Below, piece by piece: positions 28,407 to 36,359 of a stretch of 64,000 nucleotides of DNA. This stretch comes from Dyella marensis (lineage in GTDB: Bacteria; Pseudomonadota; Gammaproteobacteria; Xanthomonadales; Rhodanobacteraceae): NCBI RefSeq assembly GCF_900112865.1, contig NZ_FONH01000015.1, forward strand, positions 44,384 to 108,383. The letters are read 5' to 3'. Position numbers and translations under genes: made by a program. The stretch's first letter is position 1. The number at the start of each line of letters is the position of its first letter. Below the pieces are notes generated by a model. That model did no database searches. It saw only the letters and a list, made by a program, of their open reading frames with translations, and was not told the origin of the DNA.

Positions 28407-29009
28407 TTACAGCCAGCCTTTCTGGCGCGCGAGGCGATAAGCCTCGATGCGATTGGCGACACCCAGTTTGCCGATCGCCTCGGAAAGATAATTGCGCACC
28501 GTGCCGTGCGAGAGATTCAACTGCGCGGCGATCTCGCTGGCCGATTGTCCTTCGCCGGCAAGGCGCAGCACCTGCCGCTCGCGGTCGTTCAAGGGATCGG
28601 CTTCCGACCATGCTTCGAGCGCAAGCTGCGGATCGATCGCGCGGCCGCCGCGATGGACCATGCGCAGCGCCTCGGCCAGGTTCTCCGCCGGCGCGTCCTT
28701 CAGCAGGTAACCCGACACGCCCGCATCCAGCGCGCGGCGCAGGAAACCCGGACGGGCGAAGGTGGTCACGATGATCACCTTCATCGGCAGCTCGTGGCGC
28801 TGGATGCGCTGCGCCAGTTCGAGGCCGGTGATGCCAGGCATTTCGATGTCGGTGACCAGCACGTCGGGCTTCAGGCGCTGCACTTCGCGCCACGCGGCTT
28901 CGCCGTCCGCCGCGGAGCCGAGCACTTCGATATCCGACTCGAGATTGAGCAGCGCGGTCAACGCGCCGCGCACCATCGCCTGGTCTTCCGCGAGCAGTAC
29001 GCGAATCAT
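28407..29009 (-). CDS. NarL/FixJ-family response regulator (DesR-like)
   Basis: This 200-residue regulator has a receiver domain with acidic pocket ED (residues 8-9), phosphoacceptor Asp54 in LVTDIEMPG and a conserved Lys in GYLLKDAPAENL. The LuxR-type DNA-binding domain spans residues 135-195 (LNDRERQVLRLAGEGQSASEIAAQLNLSHGTVRNYLSEAIGKLG). The LLKDAP and RAIDPQLALEAW wording is close to DesR-type regulators. Its ATG overlaps the upstream kinase stop by four bases. The likely target is the promoter of its own ABC exporter operon. Confidence 0.93.
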   Translation of the reverse strand: MIRVLLAEDQAMVRGALTALLNLESDIEVLGSAADGEAAWREVQRLKPDVLVTDIEMPGITGLELAQRIQRHELPMKVIIVTTFARPGFLRRALDAGVSGYLLKDAPAENLAEALRMVHRGGRAIDPQLALEAWSEADPLNDRERQVLRLAGEGQSASEIAAQLNLSHGTVRNYLSEAIGKLGVANRIEAYRLARQKGWL

Positions 29010-30166
29010 GCGGCGCTCTCCGGCAGGCTCGCAGGGGCCGCGTGCGCCAGCCTGGCCAGCGGCACCTCGATGCGCAGGCAGGTGCCGCGCCGCTTCGGCG
29101 AATCGATCTCCAGGCTGCCGCCCAGGGCCCGCACGCGCTCACGCATGCCGCTGACGCCGTTGCCGTGCGCGGCAAGCCCGCCGCAACCGTTGTCGCTGAT
29201 GTGCATCTGAAACCTTGCCTTGTCGTGGACGAAACGCACGCTGGCCGCACTGGCGCGGGCGTGGCGATGGATATTGGTGACCGCCTCGCGCAGCACCAGC
29301 GCCAGCGGCGCCTCGACCGCGGGAGGCAGCGCGCTGCCTTCCGGCAGTTCGCTGTCGAAGCTCACGCCGGAGGCTTCCAGCATCAGGCGCGCGGAGATGA
29401 TTTCCGAAGCGAGGTCGCTGCGGCGCATGCCGGTCACCGCGGCGCGCACTTCGGCCAGCGCATGGCGCGCCACGCGCTCCACTTCGGTCATTTCCTGCTG
29501 GGCACGCGGCGGGTCTTCCAGCGCCAGGCGACGCGCCAGTTCTGACTTGATCGCGACCAGCGACAGCGTATGCCCCAACAGATCGTGCAGGTCGCGGCCG
29601 ATGCGCTCGCGCTCGGCCAGCATGGCCAGGCGGCGCACTTCGATCTGCGTCAGGCGCAGGTCGGCGTCCTTGCGCAGATTGTTGATGTAGAGAAAGTTGC
29701 TGGATCCGCCGAGGACGGCGCCGACGAACATCACCAGCATCACCCACCAGGGCACCTGGACCCAGAGCACGGTGGCCAGCAGCGTCGCCAGCGCGATCAT
29801 GGCCACGCCCCGCAGCCACAGGCGATACGAAGGCGACGCCGACAAGGCGGTGCAGGCGCTGACCACATAGCCCAGCGCCACCGGATTGGCCCGCCACAGG
29901 CCCAGGCCCATCACGACCATGCCCATCACATACCAGTGCAGGCGGCGCGAGGAACCGAAATACACCTGCGCGTGCAGATAGAGGAAAACCGCCATGCTCA
30001 GCAAGGTCGGCGCGAACCACGACCAGGCAAAGCCATGCACGCTGAAAGGCACGACCGGCAGCATCACCACCCAGATGGCCTGCCCCAGCGCCGAGCGCAG
30101 CACGAACGCCGGCGAGCGGAGCTGGCTGTACAGCGAATCCGGCGCGGGCGCGAACGGCAGGCGCAT
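29006..30166 (-). CDS. Sensor histidine kinase 2 (HisKA_3, DesK-like)
   Basis: This 386-residue inner-membrane kinase has about five hydrophobic segments in residues 25-160. The dimerisation motif ERERIGRDLHDLLGHTLSL follows with phosphoacceptor His194, then an HATPase domain with LREAVTNIHRHA (N-box) and DNGCGG. It is paralogous to the kinase encoded just upstream: both start with a FAPAPDS motif and share the H-box. It overlaps its neighbours by ATGA on both sides. The sensing segment has almost no periplasmic loop, so it may detect membrane state or the transporter itself. Confidence 0.92.
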   Translation of the reverse strand: MRLPFAPAPDSLYSQLRSPAFVLRSALGQAIWVVMLPVVPFSVHGFAWSWFAPTLLSMAVFLYLHAQVYFGSSRRLHWYVMGMVVMGLGLWRANPVALGYVVSACTALSASPSYRLWLRGVAMIALATLLATVLWVQVPWWVMLVMFVGAVLGGSSNFLYINNLRKDADLRLTQIEVRRLAMLAERERIGRDLHDLLGHTLSLVAIKSELARRLALEDPPRAQQEMTEVERVARHALAEVRAAVTGMRRSDLASEIISARLMLEASGVSFDSELPEGSALPPAVEAPLALVLREAVTNIHRHARASAASVRFVHDKARFQMHISDNGCGGLAAHGNGVSGMRERVRALGGSLEIDSPKRRGTCLRIEVPLARLAHAAPASLPESAA

Positions 30167-31356
30167 CACACGCTCGTCGACTGCGGCCGTGGCGCGGCTT
30201 CCATGGCCACAGGCTGCAGCAGCTTCGGCTGCGGCCATGGCACGGTGACCAGCAGCACGGTGCCGCGGCCGCGTGGCGATTCGATGCTCAGATGGCCGCC
30301 CAGCGCGCGCACGCGTTCGCGCATGCCGCACAGGCCGTTGCCGTCTTCGCCGACGCCGCCGCGGCCATCGTCGCTCACGCGCAGGCGCAAGGTGTGGGCA
30401 TCGCGTTCCAGGTCGATGCGCGCCTTGCTCGCCTGCGCATGGCGGGCGATGTTGGTGACGGCCTCGCGCAGGATCAGCGACAGGCCGCGCTCGATCTCCG
30501 CCGGCATGTCGGCTGGCGGCGCCAGGTAATCCAGGTGTACGCGGGAGGATTCCAGCAGCAGGCGTGCCGACGCGAGCTCCGCGGCGAGGTCGGTGGCGCG
30601 GATGCCGGTGACCGCCGAGCGCACTTCCGCCAAGGCATGGCGCGCCACGCGTTCGGCTTCGGCCACCTCGCGCTTGGCCGCCTCGGTATCGCGGTCGAAC
30701 AGCTTGCGCGACAGCTCCAGCTTCAGCGTGATCAGCGACAGCGTATGCCCGAGCAGGTCGTGCAGGTCGCGGCCGATGCGCTCGCGCTCGGCGGTGGCGG
30801 CAAGGCGGCGCACTTCTTCCTGCGACAGCTTCAGCGCCGCGTCCTTCTCGTGCGCATAGCGTTCGACGTGGGTCACGACGGCGATGATGATGGTCGTGCA
30901 GGGGATCGATACCAGCGCCTGCCACGGATAACCGATGAAACCCGCCACGACCACATAGAAGGAATTGGCCAGCAACAGGCGCAACAGCAAGGGCATGATC
31001 CGCTTCGCGCTGGCCATGCTGTACGACACGCAGCCGTAGACGAAATACGCCATGCCGCTCGGGTACCACGGCGCCAGCACGATGCTCATGCCCATCAGCC
31101 CGATCGCGTAGCGCGGAGCGATCCGCCGCGCCGCCAGCATCGACTTGGCGAACAGCGTCAGGAACAGCGGGTACGACAGCAGCGTGAGGAGTGCCCACCT
31201 CAAGTCGTAGTGGCTGCCCATGGCGGGGGTGATGAAGACCCACACCGACCACAGCAGGTGCACACTCTCGGCCCACACCGACTTGCCCTGCCGCCGGATC
31301 GAAGCGACACGCGAATCCGGCGCTGGCGCGAACCAGGAGCGCAACTGCTTGAGCAT
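30166..31356 (-). CDS. Sensor histidine kinase 1 (HisKA_3, DesK-like)
   Basis: This 396-residue membrane kinase has an N-terminal region with about six hydrophobic segments and an H-box ERERIGRDLHDLLGHTLSL with His199. The N-box is LREAVTNIARHA and the G-boxes are DDGRGG and GLCGMRERVRALGG. It has its own strong ribosome site (GGGGAGGG) and follows the permease gene by about 105 bases. The start at 31356 (MLKQLRSWFAPAPDS) is preferred over an upstream ATG because of this site and the shared FAPAPDS motif with kinase 2. Two kinases for one regulator suggest heterodimerisation or two inputs. Confidence 0.92.
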   Translation of the reverse strand: MLKQLRSWFAPAPDSRVASIRRQGKSVWAESVHLLWSVWVFITPAMGSHYDLRWALLTLLSYPLFLTLFAKSMLAARRIAPRYAIGLMGMSIVLAPWYPSGMAYFVYGCVSYSMASAKRIMPLLLRLLLANSFYVVVAGFIGYPWQALVSIPCTTIIIAVVTHVERYAHEKDAALKLSQEEVRRLAATAERERIGRDLHDLLGHTLSLITLKLELSRKLFDRDTEAAKREVAEAERVARHALAEVRSAVTGIRATDLAAELASARLLLESSRVHLDYLAPPADMPAEIERGLSLILREAVTNIARHAQASKARIDLERDAHTLRLRVSDDGRGGVGEDGNGLCGMRERVRALGGHLSIESPRGRGTVLLVTVPWPQPKLLQPVAMEAAPRPQSTSV

Positions 31357-31461
31357 GGCGGTGACCCTCCCCACAGGTCGCGTGACAACAACTGGCGCAA
31401 CAATCGTCTTGATCGATTCAGGCCGCGCAACCGAGAGTTGCGCGGCCTCCCGCATGCTACT

Positions 31462-32258
31462 TCAACCGTGGCGCCGCAGGCGGCGCGCGGCGATGGCGAG
31501 GAAGACCGCCGAGAAGGCCGCCAGGGCCGCCACGTGAGGCCACACCGCGTCGTGCCCCAGTCCCACCACGGTCAGCGCCACCTGGTTGAGGTGATACGGC
31601 GGCAGCACCAGCGCGATGTCCTGCACGGCCTTGGGCATCAGCGACAGCGGAAACCACAGGCCCGACATGAAGGCCATCGGCAGATAGATCAGGTTGACGA
31701 TGCCTGGCCCGCCAGTGCCCTTGATCAGCATGCCCAGCATCAGGCCCATCGCGCAGAACGGCAACGCGCCGAACAGGTTGGTGGCGAACAGCCCCGCCAT
31801 CTGTGCCGGGGACAGCTGCACGTGGGCGACCAGCGTGGCAAGCAGCACCAGGATGCAGGACACCACCGCCGCCGCAAAGATCGACATCACCACCTTGCCG
31901 AGCAGATAGGTGCCCGGTGGCATCGGCAAGGCGCGCTTGAGCGTAAGCAGGCCGTTGTCGCGCTCCATCGACAAGGCCACGCCGAAACCGAACAGGCCCG
32001 GCGACATCACGCCGAAGGTGCCGTAGGCGGCGAGCAGATAGCGTGGTGCATCGGGTCCGTTGGCGTGGCCGATCAGGATGCCGAACATCAGATAAAACGC
32101 GGTGGGCAGGATCAGGGTCGGGATCATGAAGCCGGGGTTGCGCAGATAGCGCAGGCATTCGGCACGCGCTTCCTGCAGGTAGGCACCGAGGACCCGGCGC
32201 AAGCTCATCTCGCGGGAAGCGGATGCGGCGGACATGACGGCAGAGGAGACGGCGTTCA

Positions 32259-32259
<1 letters not shown>
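31462..32259 (-). CDS. ABC-2 type transporter permease
   Basis: This 265-residue protein has six predicted membrane helices and the ABC-2 family layout. The motifs are LRYLRNPGFMIPTLILPTAFYLMFGIL at the N-side, RALPMPPGTYLLGKVV in the coupling region, and IYLPMAFMSGLWFPLSLMP near residue 200. It starts inside the ATPase gene stop (ATGA, 32259-32262 on the reverse strand). It forms an exporter with the ATPase; substrates of such DesKR-linked ABC-2 systems include amphiphilic peptides and polyenes, but the substrate is unknown here. Confidence 0.92.
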
Positions 32260-33185
<926 letters not shown>

Positions 33186-33467
33186 GGGCTTCCCTCCTTT
33201 GCCCGAGATGCTAGGCATCGCAAGGCCCGGCGGGCATTCGCGGGCGTCAGCCCGTGCAGGTGACAGCCGTCATCCGCCCGGCTCCCCCGGGGTTACGGCG
33301 CCGACGAAGGCGGGTTATCCTCGGTGAATCGCCGACGCATGAACCTGCGCGGCGCGCATGACTGAGCGGGCATTCCAGATCGTTATCGGACCCGCCAAGC
33401 ATTCATCGCGATGTTGGCAGGACGCGCCATCCCCCATGGCCCCTGCGTACCTTGAGGAGGAACCATC
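33186..33467. promoter_or_regulatory. Divergent intergenic region, ABC operon / aminotransferase
   Basis: This gap of 282 bases separates the minus-strand ABC operon from the plus-strand aminotransferase. A short dyad, GATGC-CTA-GCATC (about 33207-33219), lies 20-35 bases before the ABC ATPase start and could be a regulator site. The aminotransferase has a GAGGAGGAACC ribosome site. No clear -35/-10 pair was found. Confidence 0.35.
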
Positions 33468-34964
33468 ATGGGTGTGATCGATCAGCTGCGCGAACTGCGC
33501 GATTTCGGCGGCGCGCCGCAGACCACCGGCCTGGACGACGCGATCATCGAGCGCTTTGCCGCCAGCCACCCGGAGCTGGCGCAGGCGATCGGCGAGGCGG
33601 TCGAACAACATCGCGCGCTGCGCGCCGACCTGAGCGACTTCCTCAAGCTCGACGAAGCCGAGCAGCTGCAGGTGGCGCAGGCGGGCTTCGTGAATTTCTA
33701 TCCCGACGACGGCATCAACCGTTACTTGCCCGCCGCCGCGCGCGGCCCGTGGGTGGTCACGCTGAAGGGCTCGGTGATCCACGACAACGGCGGCTACGGC
33801 ATGCTCGGCTTCGGCCATAACAACGAGGCGATCCGCACGGCGATGAGCCGCCCGCAGGTGATGGCCAACGTGATGACGCCGAACGTCTCGCAGATGCGCT
33901 TCGCGCAGGCGCTGGACCGCGAGCTCGGCCGCAACCGCGGCGGCAATCCGTATGCGCGTTATCTGTGCCTGAATTCCGGTTCGGAGTCGGTCTCGCTGGC
34001 CTGCCGCATCGCCGACGTCAACGCCAAGGCGATGACCGAGCCGGGCGCGCGCTATGCGGGCCGCACGATCAAGCGCCTCGCGGTGAAGGGCGCCTTCCAC
34101 GGCCGCACCGAAAAGCCGGCGCTGTATTCCGATTCCACCCGCAAGACCTACCAGCAGCACCTGGCCAGCTATCGCCACGAGGACACGCTGATCACCGTGG
34201 CACCGTACGACGTGGCGCAGCTGGAAGCCGCGTTCGCCGATGCGGATCGCCACGGCTGGTTCATCGAAGCGATGTTCCTGGAGCCGGTGATGGGCGAAGG
34301 CGATCCCGGCCGCGCGGTGACGCCGGAGTTCTACAAGGCCGCGCGCGAGCTCACCGAAGCGCACGGCTCGATGCTGCTGATCGATTCGATCCAGGCCGGC
34401 CTGCGCGCGCACGGCGTGCTCTCGCTTACCGACTATCCCGGCTTCGAGAACCTGCCCGCGCCCGACATGGAAACCTTCTCCAAGGCGCTCAACGCCGGCC
34501 AGTATCCGCTGTCGGTGCTGGCGGTGAACGAGCGCGCCGCCGGCCTGTACCGCAAGGGCATCTACGGCAACACCATGACCGCCAACCCGCGCGCGCTCGA
34601 CGTCGCGCTGGCCACGCTGGACGAGCTCACCGACGAGGTGCGCGCCAACATCCGCGAGCGCGGCAAGGAATTCGTCGACAAGCTCAACGCGCTGAAGAAC
34701 GAACTCGGCGGCCTGATCACCAAGGTGCAGGGCACCGGCCTGCTGTTCTCCTGCGAGCTGTCGCCGGAGTTCAAGTGCTACGGCGCCGGTTCGATCGAGG
34801 AATACATGCGCGAGCGCGGCGTGGGCGTGATCCATGGCGGCGTCAATTCGCTGCGCTTCACGCCGCACTTCAAGGTGACCAGCGCCGAGGTCGACCTGGT
34901 GGTCGCCCACGTGCGCCAGGCGCTGCAGCAGGGCCCGCGCAAGCTGAAGGCGGAAGCTGCCTGA
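33468..34964 (+). CDS. Class III PLP-dependent aminotransferase
   Basis: This 498-residue fold-type I aminotransferase has a small N-terminal domain (residues 1-90) and PLP pocket motifs YLCLNSGSESVSLACRIAD near residue 165, FLEPVMGEGDPGRAVTPEF near residue 270 and SMLLIDSIQAGLRAHG. The Schiff-base lysine lies in METFSKALNAGQYPLS near residue 340. It belongs to the ornithine/lysine/GABA class, but the substrate cannot be assigned; the closest wording is to lysine-6-aminotransferase-like proteins. It stands alone, with its own ribosome site and a strong hairpin after the stop. Confidence 0.87.
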   Translation: MGVIDQLRELRDFGGAPQTTGLDDAIIERFAASHPELAQAIGEAVEQHRALRADLSDFLKLDEAEQLQVAQAGFVNFYPDDGINRYLPAAARGPWVVTLKGSVIHDNGGYGMLGFGHNNEAIRTAMSRPQVMANVMTPNVSQMRFAQALDRELGRNRGGNPYARYLCLNSGSESVSLACRIADVNAKAMTEPGARYAGRTIKRLAVKGAFHGRTEKPALYSDSTRKTYQQHLASYRHEDTLITVAPYDVAQLEAAFADADRHGWFIEAMFLEPVMGEGDPGRAVTPEFYKAARELTEAHGSMLLIDSIQAGLRAHGVLSLTDYPGFENLPAPDMETFSKALNAGQYPLSVLAVNERAAGLYRKGIYGNTMTANPRALDVALATLDELTDEVRANIRERGKEFVDKLNALKNELGGLITKVQGTGLLFSCELSPEFKCYGAGSIEEYMRERGVGVIHGGVNSLRFTPHFKVTSAEVDLVVAHVRQALQQGPRKLKAEAA

Positions 34965-34974
34965 GGCTTCGCAT

Positions 34975-35001
34975 GAACGCCGGGCCGCGCGCCCGGCGTT
35001 C
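34975..35001 (+). terminator. Hairpin after the aminotransferase gene
   Basis: GAACGCCGGGC/GCCCGGCGTTC is a perfect 11-base stem with a five-base loop (CGCGC), starting 10 bases after the stop. It is followed by CCCCCTCT rather than a T-tract, so it is a weak intrinsic terminator or 3' stabiliser. Confidence 0.55.
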
Positions 35002-35078
35002 CCCCTCTAGCCAACCGCGGCGAGCGGCATAGACTTGCGCCCGCCGGCACTCGCCGGTCAATCCAGGAGGGTACCCGC

Positions 35079-35414
35079 ATGTTCTTGCGTTTCAGCCTGA
35101 CCGCCGCCAGCATCGCCCTGGCCCTCGCCGTTTCCACCGCCGCTTTCGCCGCGCCGCAGGCCAAGAAGGAGCTGACCCCGCAGCAGCAGCGCATGGCCGA
35201 CTGCAGCAAGCAGGCGACCGGCAAGAAAGGCGACGAGCGCAAGGCCTTCATGAGCAGTTGCCTGAAGGGCGAAGCCGCCGCGCCGGCGAAGATGACCCAG
35301 CAGGAAAAGATGAAGGCCTGCAACGCGGACCCGAAAGCCAAGTCGCTCAAGGGCGACGACCGCAAGAAGTTCATGAGCTCGTGTCTGAGCGGCAGCGCCG
35401 CGGCGAGCCCGTAA
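35079..35414 (+). CDS. PsiF-repeat periplasmic protein
   Basis: This 111-residue protein has a signal peptide (to AAFAAPQ, about residue 25) and two PsiF repeats of about 35 residues: QQQRMADCSKQATGKKGDERKAFMSSCLKG and a second unit of the form QQEKMKACNADPKAK-x-GDDRKKFMSSCL. Each contains a Cys pair that probably forms a disulfide in the periplasm. PsiF of E. coli is phosphate-starvation inducible with no known biochemical role. An AGGAGGG ribosome site precedes the ATG. No Pho box was recognised upstream. Confidence 0.88.
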   Translation: MFLRFSLTAASIALALAVSTAAFAAPQAKKELTPQQQRMADCSKQATGKKGDERKAFMSSCLKGEAAAPAKMTQQEKMKACNADPKAKSLKGDDRKKFMSSCLSGSAAASP

Positions 35415-35435
35415 GCCACCCATCGGTTGTCCGCC

Positions 35436-35475
35436 GCAAGGCGCCGCTTCGCTGGAGCGGCGCCTTTGCTTTGTT
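35436..35475 (+). terminator. Intrinsic terminator after the PsiF-like gene
   Basis: The stem AAGGCGCCGC/GCGGCGCCTT (35438-35447, 35457-35466) has a nine-base loop and is followed by TGCTTTGTT. It isolates the PsiF-like gene from upp. Confidence 0.8.
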
Positions 35476-35533
35476 GGGACCGCCCAGGCCCGGTACGCCA
35501 TAATCCCCGCACTCCGCCTACGCAGGACGCCCC

Positions 35534-36175
35534 ATGAAGCTCGTCGAAGTCCGCCACCCGCTCATCCAGCACAAGCTTGGCCTGATGCGCCGCGCCGGCA
35601 TCAGCACCAAGGAGTTCCGCGAGCTGGCCTCCGAAGTCGCCGCGCTGCTCACCTACGAGGCCACCAAGGACCTGGAGACGGTGGACAAGCACATCGACGG
35701 CTGGGCCGGCCCGCTCACGGTCCACCAGATCAAGGGCAAGAAGATCACCATCGTGCCCATCCTGCGCGCCGGCCTGGGCATGCTGCCCGGCGTACTGGAC
35801 CTGATCCCCGCCGCCAAGGTCAGCGTGGTCGGCCTGCAGCGCGACGAGGAAACGCTCCAGCCGATCGCCTACTACGAGAAGCTGACGGGCCGCATGGACG
35901 AGCGCATCGCCCTGATCGTGGACCCGATGCTGGCCACCGCCGGCACCCTGGTCGCCACGGTGGACATGCTCAAGGCGGCCGGTTGCAAGCGCATCAAGGG
36001 CCTGTTCCTGGTCGCCGCGCCGGAAGGGTTGAAGCGCATCGAACAGGCGCATCCGGACATCGAGATCTACACCGCCGCCATCGACGACCACCTCAACGAG
36101 CACGGCTACATCCTGCCGGGGCTGGGCGATGCGGGTGACAAGATCTTCGGCACGAAGCAGTTGCCCGCCGGCTGA
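35534..36175 (+). CDS. upp: Uracil phosphoribosyltransferase
   Basis: Upp salvages uracil with PRPP to UMP in the cytosol. The 213-residue length is close to E. coli Upp (208). Motifs are [23 protein letters not shown] near residue 77 and the PRPP loop [20 protein letters not shown] near residue 130, and the uracil-binding region near the C-terminus reads [20 protein letters not shown]. It is followed by a paired palindromic repeat. It appears to be a single-gene unit. Confidence 0.97.
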   Translation: MKLVEVRHPLIQHKLGLMRRAGISTKEFRELASEVAALLTYEATKDLETVDKHIDGWAGPLTVHQIKGKKITIVPILRAGLGMLPGVLDLIPAAKVSVVGLQRDEETLQPIAYYEKLTGRMDERIALIVDPMLATAGTLVATVDMLKAAGCKRIKGLFLVAAPEGLKRIEQAHPDIEIYTAAIDDHLNEHGYILPGLGDAGDKIFGTKQLPAG

Positions 36176-36187
36176 CATGGCCGGCGC

Positions 36188-36259
36188 AGGTTGGGGGGAG
36201 CGGAAGGCGAACCCCAACGTTGCGCACTGTTGGGGTTCGCCTGCGGCTCACCCCAACCT
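36188..36259. repeat. Dispersed palindromic repeat, paired copies (GTAGGTTGGGG family)
   Basis: Two inverted copies (36188-36218, with an imperfect centre, and 36229-36259) enclose 10 bases. Sequence and layout match 66-164 and 39208-39296. It lies between upp and the secreted nuclease gene. Confidence 0.82.
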
Positions 36260-36359
36260 ACGTCCTGTGCTGAGAACCTGATTAGCAATTTTGTCGCATT
36301 AACTTGCTAGCCTCCGCCGCGGAAGGATCCGTCCGGATCCCCAGAGAGGGAGTGGGTCA

